Positions 17,658-25,875 of a stretch of 64,000 bases of DNA are shown one piece after another. The notes below the pieces were generated by a model that had not been told where the DNA came from, ran no database searches, and saw nothing but the letters and a program-made list of their open reading frames with translations. The position numbers and the translations under genes are program-made. Position 1 is the first letter of the stretch. Each line of letters begins with the position of its first letter. This DNA is from Desulfohalovibrio reitneri (lineage in GTDB: Bacteria; Desulfobacterota; Desulfovibrionia; Desulfovibrionales; Desulfovibrionaceae). The stretch covers positions 633,001 through 697,000 of the forward strand of contig NZ_JOMJ01000003.1 in the NCBI RefSeq assembly GCF_000711295.1, written 5' to 3'.

Positions 17658-17681
17658 GCCGGCAATTGCCCCGTTGCCGGC
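17658..17681 (-). promoter_or_regulatory. hairpin between riboswitch and cbiK start, possible expression platform
   Basis: A perfect 8-bp inverted repeat (GCCGGCAA / TTGCCGGC) with an 8-nt loop lies 48 nt upstream of the cbiK start codon, just 3' of the aptamer. No U-run follows it, so it does not look like an intrinsic terminator. It could take part in translation control or in an alternative fold with the aptamer. Confidence 0.5.
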
Positions 17682-17700
17682 TGACGGACTGCGATTGGTT

Positions 17701-17870
17701 CCCAGACAGGTCTTCTGGCTTACCCGGGGCTGGCTTCCGCCTTCCCGCCCGGAGGCAGTGGCGATGTGGAAGGGCCTTTTCCCCGCAAGCGGCGGGGCCG
17801 GGATCACAGCGGCGAGGACCGCTCCGGATTCGCACCGGATTCCCTTTGGCAGCGCGTGGGCGCGTCTGGG
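17701..17870 (-). promoter_or_regulatory. cobalamin (adenosylcobalamin-type) riboswitch
   Basis: Read on the minus strand, this leader has the conserved cobalamin aptamer parts. The B12 box AGCCAGAAGACCTGTC is at 17705-17720, the core GCCACTG at 17756-17762, GGGAAGGC at 17739-17746, and the 5' GGGAATCCGGTG element near 17833-17845. The ends pair as P1: CCCAGAC at 17864-17870 with GTCTGGG at 17701-17707. It lies in the 5' leader of cbiK(periplasmic)-permease-ATPase-SBP-cobI, which it should repress when B12 is plentiful. It begins 12 nt after the stop of the cytoplasmic cbiK, so transcripts from that gene could also read into it. Confidence 0.93.
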
Positions 17871-17882
17871 ATGATGGGATGT

Positions 17883-18689
17883 TTAGTCGGCGGACTGCCG
17901 GGTGTCAAGGGAGGCCATGGCCTCCTTGAGATGGTCCAGCCACAGGGTGCGGAAGGGGGGGTGTTCCGATGTGCCGGTGATGCGCGGCAGCGGAGTCAGC
18001 CCCTCCCGGCGGAAGATGCTGGACCAGGACTGCGGGGAGTCCGAGGCCACGTCCACCTGGACGTGGTAGCCGCCCACGCACATGAAAGGCAACAGGTGCG
18101 CCCTGCGCACGCCTTTTTGGCGCAGGGTCCGGGCGATATTCCCGGCCGAGGGGGAGCCCTCCAGCCGGCCGCCGAGGAGCAGCGGGTCGCGCCGGGCCAA
18201 TTCCGCGAACAGCTCGTCCAGCAGGCCGTCGGCCGCGTGGCTCGCCCCGTGGGCCACGAAGACCACGGCCTCGTCCGGGGTTCGGTCAGCGGGAGCGTAG
18301 GAGAGGGAGGCCTCGGCCGCCGCCCGCACGTCGTCGGCCGTGGCCAGCAGCGGACGCCCCACGGCCGCCCGCAGGCCCGGAAATTCCCGCAGCAGCTCGT
18401 CCCTGGCGGCCAGGATGGATTCGTATTCCGAGGCGGCCAGCGTGTGCAGCGACTGGATGACCAGCCGCTGCACACCGTCTTTCGCCAAGCCGCGCAATAC
18501 GTCCACCGGGGAAGGGGCGTCCTCGCCCCGTGCGAGCATCTTGACGCGCACTTTCCGGGAGGTGGGAGTGAGCAGGACGCGCGCTTCGGGATGGGCGGCG
18601 CGCGCGTCGCGGGCCAGCCGCTCGAAACCGAGCCTGGCGTCGGCCACGGCGGTTCCGTGGGGGGCGAGGAGAATGGCGGTGTGGGGCAT
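17883..18689 (-). CDS. cbiK: sirohydrochlorin cobaltochelatase CbiK, cytoplasmic paralogue
   Basis: 268 residues from ATG 18689 (MPHTAILLAPHGT), without a signal peptide. It has the same two-lobe chelatase fold as the neighbour at 16719-17609, and the three metal positions are kept: His in VAHGASH, Glu in RLEGSP and His in GGYHVQ. This matches the second, cytoplasmic CbiK described in Desulfovibrio and is the likely enzyme for cobalamin synthesis inside the cell. It lies upstream of the riboswitch, so it has its own promoter in the 88-nt spacer shared with the divergent trmH; I see no second riboswitch there. Confidence 0.92.
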   Translation of the reverse strand: MPHTAILLAPHGTAVADARLGFERLARDARAAHPEARVLLTPTSRKVRVKMLARGEDAPSPVDVLRGLAKDGVQRLVIQSLHTLAASEYESILAARDELLREFPGLRAAVGRPLLATADDVRAAAEASLSYAPADRTPDEAVVFVAHGASHAADGLLDELFAELARRDPLLLGGRLEGSPSAGNIARTLRQKGVRRAHLLPFMCVGGYHVQVDVASDSPQSWSSIFRREGLTPLPRITGTSEHPPFRTLWLDHLKEAMASLDTRQSAD

Positions 18690-18777
18690 GATGGTGCCGG
18701 AGTCGGTACTGGCGGGAAGGGCCGCTGTCAAGTCGCCGCCTTGCCTGCCGGGCGGGTTTGGGGTAGAGCAACCGCCC

Positions 18778-19368
18778 ATGCCACGCCCCATCACCGAACG
18801 CCGCGCGCAGCGCATCCGCGAGGTTCTGGCCAGGCGGCAGCCCGACCTGACCCTGGTCATGGACAACATTTGGGACCCGCACAACGTTTCGGCCGTACTG
18901 CGTTCCTGCGACGCCTTCGGAGTGGACGAGGTGCAATTGCACTACACCACCTCCGCTTTTCCCGACATTGGGGCCAAATCCTCGGCCTCGGCCAAGAAGT
19001 GGGTCCGCCGCCGGCGCCACTCCGACTCCTCCGCCATGGTGGAGGAACTACACGGGCGGGGATTCAATGTGCTGGCCACCGGTTTTACCCCGGAGTCCAG
19101 ACCTTTGCCGGACTGGGATCTGGTCCGGCCCACCGCCGTCGTGCTGGGCAACGAGCACGACGGGGTCAAGGAGGATATTCTCAAGTTGGCCGATGGCGTG
19201 CTTTACGTGCCCATGGTGGGCATGGTGCAGAGTTTAAACGTGTCAGTGGCCGCCGCTCTCGTCTTGTACGAGGCGTGGAGGCAGCGCAGCCGGGCCGGGC
19301 TCTACGACCAGCCGCGCCTTTCCGCAGAGGAGCTGGAGAGGCGGTTTGCCGAGTGGAGCGGAAAGTAA
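18778..19368 (+). CDS. trmH: tRNA (guanosine(18)-2'-O)-methyltransferase, TrmH/SpoU family
   Basis: 196 residues from ATG 18778. The SPOUT motifs are clear: motif 1 DNIWDPHNVSAVLRSCDAFGV with the catalytic Arg, motif 2 VVLGNEHDGV, and motif 3 VPMVGMVQSLNVSVAAAL, which forms the SAM-binding knot. N-terminal RAQRIREVLARRQPDLTLV and the C-terminal basic tail match TrmH rather than the shorter TrmL. It methylates the ribose of G18 in the tRNA D-loop. The ribosome-binding site is weak. tsaC follows after 38 nt, so the two probably form a tRNA-modification operon. Confidence 0.9.
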   Translation: MPRPITERRAQRIREVLARRQPDLTLVMDNIWDPHNVSAVLRSCDAFGVDEVQLHYTTSAFPDIGAKSSASAKKWVRRRRHSDSSAMVEELHGRGFNVLATGFTPESRPLPDWDLVRPTAVVLGNEHDGVKEDILKLADGVLYVPMVGMVQSLNVSVAAALVLYEAWRQRSRAGLYDQPRLSAEELERRFAEWSGK

Positions 19369-19406
19369 GGATTTCCGGCCGCCAGGGGCTGTGATAGGGA
19401 AGGGGA

Positions 19407-20012
19407 ATGCAGAAAGCCGTGCAAGCCATACGGGACGGCAAACTCGTCATCTACCCCACGGAGACGCTCTACGCCCTGGGGTGTAGCGCCTTCAACGCCG
19501 AAGGGGCGCGGCGTGTCATCGAACTCAAGGCCCGTCCAGCCACCAAGCCCCTGCCCATCATCATCGGGCACATGGACCAGCTTTCCATGGTCACGGGCTG
19601 GTTTTCCAAGGCCTTCGCCAAGCTCACCAGGGAGTTCTGGCCCGGCCCCCTGTCCATTCTGGTGCCCACGGGAAGACGTCTGCCGAGCGAGGTGCGCGAT
19701 CCCAGCGGCTTCACCTCCCTGCGGCTCACCGCCCACCCCCTGGCCGCCAAGCTGTGCATCCAGACCGGTGGTCCCCTGATTTCCACCAGCGCCAACATTT
19801 CCGGCGGCCCGGCTGCGGCCCGTCCCTCGGAAATCGACCCGATGCTCAACGAAAGCGTTGCCGCTACCCTGCGGGAGAAACCCTGGCCCGGCGGCGGCCT
19901 GCCATCCACCGTGGTCAAGTGCCTGGGCACGGACGAACTCGCCGTCATCCGCGAGGGGGCGGTGTCCCTGGCCAAACTGCGGGACGCCGGGTTTACCCTG
20001 CACATGTCGTAA
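19407..20012 (+). CDS. tsaC: L-threonylcarbamoyladenylate synthase (TsaC/Sua5/YrdC)
   Basis: 201 residues made of a single YrdC domain without the Sua5 C-terminal extension. Motifs include IYPTETLYALGC, the Lys/Arg of KARPATKPLPIIIGH, FWPGPLS and STSANISGG. It makes threonylcarbamoyl-AMP from Thr, bicarbonate and ATP for t6A at position 37 of ANN-decoding tRNAs. It probably shares a transcript with trmH. No terminator directly follows its stop; the first clear one is 215 nt downstream at 20227-20268. Confidence 0.93.
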   Translation: MQKAVQAIRDGKLVIYPTETLYALGCSAFNAEGARRVIELKARPATKPLPIIIGHMDQLSMVTGWFSKAFAKLTREFWPGPLSILVPTGRRLPSEVRDPSGFTSLRLTAHPLAAKLCIQTGGPLISTSANISGGPAAARPSEIDPMLNESVAATLREKPWPGGGLPSTVVKCLGTDELAVIREGAVSLAKLRDAGFTLHMS

Positions 20013-20118
20013 AAACTTTTGTACCCGCCTTGCCCGTCATCCCGCCCTTGTGGATTGGTTGGTATAACTTTTTTTACCCTTTGGCGGCCGGTCTGTGAGG
20101 CGAAACGACACTGGTTCC

Positions 20119-20196
20119 ATGTGGATTATCATTTATTTCATGCTCTTATATTCTTCTTCGGCTCGAGCGGCCATGATGGCCCAAGGGTTGCATTAA
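20119..20196 (+). CDS. possible 25-residue hydrophobic micro-ORF
   Basis: ATG at 20119 to TAA at 20196 encodes MWIIIYFMLLYSSSARAAM plus six more residues, which could span a membrane once. It is in the AT-rich gap upstream of a good terminator. The only SD-like sequence (GTGAGGCG) is about 17 nt upstream, too far to be convincing. The same stretch could instead be part of an untranslated small RNA or chance. I list it because it is too short for routine gene calling. Confidence 0.2.
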   Translation: MWIIIYFMLLYSSSARAAMMAQGLH

Positions 20197-20226
20197 ACAA
20201 GATACCTTCCTTCCTTTTTTTGCCGG

Positions 20227-20268
20227 AAACCGCTCGCCTGGTGAATCCAGACGAGCGGTTTCTTTTTG
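20227..20268 (+). terminator. rho-independent terminator
   Basis: A 10-bp stem (AAACCGCTCG / CGAGCGGTTT) with an inner CTGG/CCAG pairing is followed by CTTTTTG. It would end tsaC read-through or a short transcript starting in the AT-rich gap. Confidence 0.88.
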
Positions 20269-20399
20269 AACTTCCCCGGCCGCCGCGGTGTCCCCGCCCT
20301 CGGTACCCCGCCCGCGCTTCGTCTCCGCTGTGGCCGATGCCTGGCAAAAGATTTGAACCGGTTCCGTTTCGCCGCGCGATCGTGAACATTCGCCCGGTC

Positions 20400-20428
20400 T
20401 TGTCACCAAACACCGATTGGTCTAGCCT
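20400..20428 (+). promoter_or_regulatory. putative sigma-70 promoter for the Nudix-glgA group, with internal inverted repeat
   Basis: TTGTCA (5 of 6 matches) and TAGCCT (weak -10) are separated by exactly 17 nt. The spacer carries ACCAA-N7-TTGGT (20405-20421), which would suit a dimeric regulator. No regulator is identifiable nearby. Confidence 0.4.
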
Positions 20429-20488
20429 TGAAAGGCTGGCCGCACTCGGTTCTCCGGGGCGGCCCTTCAGGAGAAAGACGAGAACCGC

Positions 20489-20929
20489 ATGAGCCACCAA
20501 ACCTGTCCCGCTTGCGGTATGCCGCGTAACCCCTACCCCACCGTTGACGTGGTCATATTTGATCCCGTGCGTGGCGTGGTCCTGGTGGAACGGCGCAACG
20601 AGCCGTTGGGCTGGGCTTTGCCAGGCGGATTCGTGGACTACGGCGAAAACGTGGAGCGCGCGGCGGTGCGCGAGGTTCTGGAGGAAACCGGACTGCGCGT
20701 AACGCTGACCGGTCTGCTGGGCGTGTATTCCGCCCCTGACCGCGACCCCCGCATGCACACCATGAGCGTGGTATTCACCGGTGTGGCGGCCAATCCGGAA
20801 GAGGTCAGCGGCGGGGACGACGCCAGATCGGCGGGGTTTTTCCCATTGGACGGGCTGCCGGAACTGGCCTTCGACCACGGACGCATCGTATCCGATTTCG
20901 CGGCCGGACTGGGCCGTTACAACCCCTAG
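20489..20929 (+). CDS. NUDIX hydrolase
   Basis: 146 residues. The N-terminus CPACGMPRNPYP resembles one half of a zinc ribbon. The Nudix box spans about residues 46-68 (GGFVDYGEN then REVLEETGL), giving the metal-binding REXXEE. Many proteins of this small type hydrolyse ADP-ribose or other ADP-sugars, which would make sense directly upstream of glycogen synthase (20-nt gap), whose donor is an ADP-sugar. This is inference from position; the substrate cannot be read. The start follows AGGAG with a rather long 15-nt spacing. Confidence 0.88.
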   Translation: MSHQTCPACGMPRNPYPTVDVVIFDPVRGVVLVERRNEPLGWALPGGFVDYGENVERAAVREVLEETGLRVTLTGLLGVYSAPDRDPRMHTMSVVFTGVAANPEEVSGGDDARSAGFFPLDGLPELAFDHGRIVSDFAAGLGRYNP

Positions 20930-20949
20930 GGCGTTGACGAGGAGGGGAG

Positions 20950-22419
20950 ATGGCTGCCACGCGGGACGACAGGCCGGACGTCGTCTTTATTACGTCGGAG
21001 ATGTTTCCCTTCTCCAAGACGGGCGGTCTGGCCGACGTGCTGGGCGCGTTGCCCACCACTCTGGCCGCGCGAGGGCTGCGGGTGGCCGTGATGACACCCA
21101 TGTACGGGCGCATGAAGGCGGACGAGTTCGCGCCCAGGCTCGTTTCCTCCGACTGCCACGTGGGCTACCCCTGGCCGCCCATCACCGCCGAGGTCTACTA
21201 CACCGAATACCGGGGAGTGGACGTCTACTTCATCGGACGCGACGAGTATTTCGACCGCCGCAGCTACTACAACACTTACAAGGGCGATTATTTCGACAAC
21301 TGCGAGCGCTTCAACTTCTTCTGCCGGGCATGCGTTTCCTGGCTCAAGCAAATGGGGCACTCGCCGCGCGTGGTCAACGCCAACGACTGGCAGTCCGCCC
21401 TGGTCTGCGTCTACCTCAACTACCTGCGCCGCACAGACCCCTTCTTCGCCGACACCAAAACGGTCATGTCCATACACAACCTGGCCTTCCAGGGCCGGTT
21501 TTCCGAGCGGCTGTTCTGGGAGTCAGGGCTGCCCTCCGAGTTCTGGAGCGTGGACGGTTGCGAGTTCTACGGCGACTTCAACATGCTCAAGGCCGGCATT
21601 ACCTCGGCGGACTACATCACCACGGTCAGCCCCTCCTACGCGGAGGAGATCCTCACTCCACGCTTCGGCTGCGGCCTGGAAGGCATCTTGAGCAAACGCG
21701 CGGATAGCTTGCGCGGCATCCTCAACGGGTCGGACTACCAGATTTGGGACCCGCGCAAGGACACCTATCTGCCGTCCTGCTATTCCACCGAGCGCATGAC
21801 AGGCAAGATGTGGTGCAAGAAGAAGCTGCTGCGCGAGTACTACCTTTCAGACATGCTCGAAGACCGCCCCGTTCTGGGGTTCATCGGGCGCCTGCGGCAG
21901 CAGAAGGGCATCGACCTGCTGTTGGATATCCTGCCGCAATTGATGAACCTCAACGTGGGCGTGGTCGTCCTGGGCGAGGGAAATCTGGAGACCGAGGCCC
22001 GGCTTTTGGAGCTGATGGAGGACTATCAGGGCCAGCTGGCGGCCATAATCGGCTACACAGAGGAGTTGGCCCACCGCATCCAGGCGGGCTGCGACATTTT
22101 TCTCATGCCGTCTCGCTACGAGCCCTGCGGCCTGACCCAGATGTATGCCCTGCGTTACGGAACCCCGCCAGTGGCCACGGCGGTCGGAGGCCTGCGCGAC
22201 ACCATTGCGCCCTATCCCAGCGACTACGCCACGGGTTTCACATTTGCAGAACCCGAACCGAACCTCTTTCTTCAGGCCGTCCGCGAGGCGGTCGAAGTCT
22301 GGGAAAACCGCGAGGCATGGGCGGAGATCGTGCACCGGGCCATGACGCAGGATTTTTCCTGGGACCGTTCTGCCGAGGGATATCTGGAACTATACAGGGA
22401 CATGGGCGCGCTGTCCTGA
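20950..22419 (+). CDS. glgA: glycogen/starch synthase (ADP-glucose type)
   Basis: 489 residues, GT5 family. After a short leader the N-terminal Rossmann domain shows [17 protein letters not shown], with the KTGGL motif that binds ADP-glucose. The C-terminal domain shows [15 protein letters not shown] and the [20 protein letters not shown] motif with its catalytic Glu. It elongates alpha-1,4-glucan. GAGGGGAG precedes the start. It is co-directional with the Nudix gene, the CBM48 protein and glgB. Confidence 0.95.
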   Translation: MAATRDDRPDVVFITSEMFPFSKTGGLADVLGALPTTLAARGLRVAVMTPMYGRMKADEFAPRLVSSDCHVGYPWPPITAEVYYTEYRGVDVYFIGRDEYFDRRSYYNTYKGDYFDNCERFNFFCRACVSWLKQMGHSPRVVNANDWQSALVCVYLNYLRRTDPFFADTKTVMSIHNLAFQGRFSERLFWESGLPSEFWSVDGCEFYGDFNMLKAGITSADYITTVSPSYAEEILTPRFGCGLEGILSKRADSLRGILNGSDYQIWDPRKDTYLPSCYSTERMTGKMWCKKKLLREYYLSDMLEDRPVLGFIGRLRQQKGIDLLLDILPQLMNLNVGVVVLGEGNLETEARLLELMEDYQGQLAAIIGYTEELAHRIQAGCDIFLMPSRYEPCGLTQMYALRYGTPPVATAVGGLRDTIAPYPSDYATGFTFAEPEPNLFLQAVREAVEVWENREAWAEIVHRAMTQDFSWDRSAEGYLELYRDMGALS

Positions 22420-22533
22420 GGATTGTCCCGCCAATCGCCACATCCCCCTTGCGCCGCTTCCGCTCATCGGATATGCAGATACCGTGGAATTGTCAGTTTC
22501 CTGCGGTTTTTCACCAGCGAGGAGGAAATCTTC

Positions 22534-22842
22534 GTGGCTTTGAAAAAGAAGTTTCTCAAGAGCAAGCCCGTCTGCAAGGTCACCTTCACTCTGCCCCCGG
22601 AGGCCGCCCAGGGAGCCAAGAAGGTTTTTCTGGTCGGCGAATTCAATGACTGGAAACTGGACGCCACCCCCATGCGCAAGCTCAAGGACGGCTCCTTCAC
22701 CCGCTCCCTGGACCTGGAAGCCGGCAAGGACTACCATTTCCGCTACCTGGTCGACGGACGCGACTGGGAGAACGACTGGGCCGCCGACCGCTACGAGTTC
22801 AGCCCCTTCGGCAACTGCGAGAACTCGGTAGTCAGCATCTGA
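22534..22842 (+). CDS. stand-alone glycogen-binding (CBM48/AMPK-beta-like) domain protein
   Basis: 102 residues from GTG 22534, supported by AGGAGG 9 nt upstream; an upstream in-frame ATG lacks a site and adds unconserved residues. The whole protein is one early-set/CBM48 domain: KVTFTLPPEAAQGAKKVFLVGEFNDW contains the V-x-GEFNDW signature, followed by LDLEAGKDYHFRYLVDG. No catalytic domain is attached. It may tether an enzyme to glycogen or regulate the neighbouring GlgA or GlgB by binding glucan. Confidence 0.85.
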   Translation: MALKKKFLKSKPVCKVTFTLPPEAAQGAKKVFLVGEFNDWKLDATPMRKLKDGSFTRSLDLEAGKDYHFRYLVDGRDWENDWAADRYEFSPFGNCENSVVSI

Positions 22843-22934
22843 CCGGTGGTTGGGTGGTTCGCGCGAAGGGGCTTCGCGGCGGTGCCCGCGCGGCCTCCCT
22901 CTGCCTTTTCAATGCAACATTCAGGTAGGACGCC

Positions 22935-24860
22935 ATGAACGGGACCCTTCCCGTGGACATCCCCCCTTTCGACCTCTACCTCTTCGGGCGTGGCGAGCAT
23001 TGGGACGTCTACCGCATTCTCGGCGCGCATCCCGCGGAGCAGGATGGTGAGAGCGGCTGGCGTTTCGCTGTCTGGGCGCCCAACGCCCAGGGCGTCTCCG
23101 TGTTGGGGGATTTCAACGGCTGGAACGCGGGGGAGCACAAGCTCCATCCTGTCGGCGTATCCGGCATCTGGGCCGGTTTCATCGCCGGGCTCGGGCAGGG
23201 CGAGAATTACAAGTACGCCGTGCACGGGCACTGGGGCAACACGGTGCTCAAGACCGACCCTTGCGCTTTCCACACCGAACTCCGGCCCGGAAACGCCGCC
23301 AAGCTGTGGCCGCTGGAAAACCACCAGTGGGGGGACCAGGAGTGGATGGATGCCCGCCGGGAAACCGGGCTGCCCTTTGACAAGCCCATCTCCATCTACG
23401 AGATCCATCCCGCCTCCTGGCAGTGGGCTGGGGACGAATACGGCTCTTTCCTCAACTACCGCGAACTGGCCGACCGCCTCATTCCCTATCTCAAGGACCT
23501 GGGCTTCACCCATTTGCAGTTCATGCCTTTGGCGGAGCACCCCCTGGATCAGTCCTGGGGCTACCAGACGTCCCACCTCTACGCCCCCACCTCGCGCTAC
23601 GGACGCCCGGAGGACCTCAAGTATCTTGTGGATCGCTGCCACCAGGAGGGCATCGGCTGCATCCTGGACTGGGTTCCAGGACATTTCCCCAAGGACGAGT
23701 GGTGCCTGGGCCGCTTCGACGGCACCGCCCTGTACGAGCACCAGGATCCTCGCAAGGGCGAGCACCCGGACTGGGGGACCTACATCTTCAATTACGGCCG
23801 CCACGAGGTGCGCAACTTCCTTCTGTCCAACGCCCTGTACTGGCTCAAGGAGTTCCATTTCGACGGCCTGCGCATCGACGCCGTGGCCTCCATGCTCTAC
23901 TTGGACTACTCCCGCGAGGAGGGCGAGTGGGAGCCCAACGTCCACGGCGGCAACGAGAATATCGAGGCTGTGGAGTTTTTGCGCCAGCTAAATACCGTGG
24001 TGCACGACCAGTTTCCCGGCGTAAGCATGATCGCGGAGGAATCGACCGCTTGGCCGGGCGTCTCCCGCCCCACCTACACGGGGGGGCTGGGCTTCACCTT
24101 CAAATGGAACATGGGCTGGATGCACGACATGCTGTCCTATTTCCAGAAGGAGTCTCTGTACCGAGCCTACCACCAGGACATGATCACTTTCTCCATGCTC
24201 TACGCCTTCACGGAGAACTTCGTTCTGCCCATCAGCCACGACGAGGTGGTTCACGGCAAGGGCGCGCTGCTATCCAAGATGCCGGGCGACACTTGGCAGC
24301 AATTCGCCAACCAGCGGCTCTTCTTCAGCTACATGTGGGCCCACCCCGGCAAGAAGCTGATTTTCATGGGCCAGGAGTTCGGCCAGTGGAACGAGTGGGA
24401 CAGCGAAAGCCAGCTTGACTGGATCCTCTACGATTTTCCCGCTCATCAGGGGCTTGCCGATGTGCTGCGCGACCTTAACCGCCTTCTGCGCGAGGAGCCG
24501 CCCATGCACGAGATAGACTTCGAGTGGCAGGGCTTCTCCTGGGTGGACATCAGCGACTACCAAGCCTCGGTCATCAGTTTTCTGCGCAAGGACACGCGCG
24601 GCAATCCTTTGCTGTGGGTATTCAACTTCACCCCCGTGGTGCGCGACACCTACCGCGTGGGCTGCCCCGGCCCGGGACATTGGCGGGAGATATTCAACTC
24701 CGACGCCTCCATCTATGGCGGCTCCAACGTGGGCAACTACTTGGGAGCCACGGCCAAAGAGAATCCCGACCCGGAAGGCTGGTCCCACTACCTGGATCTG
24801 ACCCTGCCGCCGCTTGCGGCCATGTGCTTCAAGCCGGATACCTGGAAAGCCGGAGAATAG
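22935..24860 (+). CDS. glgB: 1,4-alpha-glucan branching enzyme
   Basis: 641 residues, GH13 subfamily 9. An N-terminal CBM48 domain (GEHWDVYRILGAHP to about residue 120) is followed by the (beta/alpha)8 barrel. The nucleophile is D315 (DGLRIDAVAS), the acid E368 (MIAEES), and the third Asp is in SHDEVVHGK. The GWTFKW-like loop reads GFTFKWNMGWMHD. It forms alpha-1,6 branches in glycogen. It is on the short side because the extra N1 domain of E. coli GlgB is missing. Its TAG stop directly abuts the pdxA ATG. Confidence 0.96.
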   Translation: MNGTLPVDIPPFDLYLFGRGEHWDVYRILGAHPAEQDGESGWRFAVWAPNAQGVSVLGDFNGWNAGEHKLHPVGVSGIWAGFIAGLGQGENYKYAVHGHWGNTVLKTDPCAFHTELRPGNAAKLWPLENHQWGDQEWMDARRETGLPFDKPISIYEIHPASWQWAGDEYGSFLNYRELADRLIPYLKDLGFTHLQFMPLAEHPLDQSWGYQTSHLYAPTSRYGRPEDLKYLVDRCHQEGIGCILDWVPGHFPKDEWCLGRFDGTALYEHQDPRKGEHPDWGTYIFNYGRHEVRNFLLSNALYWLKEFHFDGLRIDAVASMLYLDYSREEGEWEPNVHGGNENIEAVEFLRQLNTVVHDQFPGVSMIAEESTAWPGVSRPTYTGGLGFTFKWNMGWMHDMLSYFQKESLYRAYHQDMITFSMLYAFTENFVLPISHDEVVHGKGALLSKMPGDTWQQFANQRLFFSYMWAHPGKKLIFMGQEFGQWNEWDSESQLDWILYDFPAHQGLADVLRDLNRLLREEPPMHEIDFEWQGFSWVDISDYQASVISFLRKDTRGNPLLWVFNFTPVVRDTYRVGCPGPGHWREIFNSDASIYGGSNVGNYLGATAKENPDPEGWSHYLDLTLPPLAAMCFKPDTWKAGE

Positions 24861-25844
24861 ATGACCCGGCCGCTCTTGATTACCCAGGGCGACCCGGCGG
24901 GCCTGGGGCCTGAACTTATTTGCCGTGTGGTCCCGGGGGTGGATGCCCCTGTTTGCCTCATCGGGCCGCCCAAGTCATTGCGGCGGATGGCTGAGGAACT
25001 GGGCATTCCTTCCTTTTGGCGGGAGGTGGACAGCCCGGAGGAGATCGACGAAGGCGTCGGGTTGCTAGTGCCCCAGGGGTGCGCCGACCTCGACCCGACG
25101 CCGGGTCGGGCCACGCGTGAAGGCGGTTTGGCCGCCGGCTTGGCCCTGGAGGAGGCCGCCCGTTTAATGTTGGCCGGACGCGGCCGCGCCCTGGTCACGT
25201 GCCCACTGCACAAGGCCATGCTCCAGGCGGCCGGGTTTCCCTTTCCCGGCCACACCGAGTTTCTGGCCCGGGCAGCCGGACTGGAACCTGAGGACGTGTG
25301 CATGATGCTGGCCGGGCCGAGACTGCGGGTGGGATTGGTGACCACCCATCCCCCCCTGCGGGATGTGCCCTCCCTGGTCACGCGCGAACGGGTGCTGCGT
25401 TGCCTGCGCCTGCTGGCCGAGGCGGTGCGCGGCCTTGGCGCGGAAGGGCCCATAGCCGTCTGCGGCCTCAATCCCCACGCTGGGGAGGGCGGAGCCATCG
25501 GCCGGGAGGATCTGGAAGTGGTTGCCCCGGCGGTTGAAAGCGCCGTGGCCGAGGGTATCGACGCCCAGGGGCCGTTCCCGGCGGATACCATTTTCCGACG
25601 CGCGTTGGACGGCGAGTTCGCAGCAGTTTTGGCCATGTACCACGACCAAGGGCTGGGACCGCTGAAGCTGGTTCACTTCGGCGAAGCGGTCAATGCCACC
25701 CTTGGCCTGCCTTTCGTGCGTACCTCTCCCGACCACGGCACGGGGTTCGACCTGGTGGGCACGGGCAATGCCGATACCGGCGGCCTGCGAGCGGCGGTGG
25801 ATGCCGCCTTGCGCATGTGTGACCGGAACACACGGCTCAGCTGA
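24861..25844 (+). CDS. pdxA: 4-hydroxythreonine-4-phosphate dehydrogenase
   Basis: 327 residues. PdxA features are visible in order: ITQGDPAGLGPEL at the N-terminus, TCPLHKAML, FPGHTEFLA with a zinc-ligand His, GLNPHAGEGG, and AMYHDQGLGPLK. It oxidises 4-phosphohydroxy-L-threonine in the DXP-dependent pyridoxal phosphate route. Its ATG follows the glgB stop without a gap, so translation may be coupled. The last glg-group gene is therefore a vitamin B6 gene, perhaps carried along by operon growth, though glycogen phosphorylase does need PLP. Confidence 0.94.
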   Translation: MTRPLLITQGDPAGLGPELICRVVPGVDAPVCLIGPPKSLRRMAEELGIPSFWREVDSPEEIDEGVGLLVPQGCADLDPTPGRATREGGLAAGLALEEAARLMLAGRGRALVTCPLHKAMLQAAGFPFPGHTEFLARAAGLEPEDVCMMLAGPRLRVGLVTTHPPLRDVPSLVTRERVLRCLRLLAEAVRGLGAEGPIAVCGLNPHAGEGGAIGREDLEVVAPAVESAVAEGIDAQGPFPADTIFRRALDGEFAAVLAMYHDQGLGPLKLVHFGEAVNATLGLPFVRTSPDHGTGFDLVGTGNADTGGLRAAVDAALRMCDRNTRLS

Positions 25845-25875
25845 TTGTTTCGGGCCGCGCCGAGCGAAGCCCGCA

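Larger units (their letters stand above)
20013..20488 (+). other. 476-nt gene-free, locally AT-rich stretch between tsaC and the Nudix gene
   Basis: The left half (about 20040-20230) is clearly richer in A and T than its surroundings. It contains a possible -10 box (TATATT near 20149), a 13-nt palindrome GGCCATGATGGCC near 20170, a CU-rich stretch (CCTTCCTTCC near 20206), and a strong terminator at 20227-20268. A 25-codon frame (20119-20196) begins MWIIIYFMLLYSSS but lacks a well-placed ribosome-binding site. The right half is GC-rich and ends in the putative Nudix promoter. No conserved RNA family is recognised. Confidence 0.6.

Noticed and set aside
22420-22533. Promoter between glgA and the CBM48 gene
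   Set aside because: TTGTCA-like text is present but no -10 box is suitably spaced; the gap is short enough for a shared transcript.
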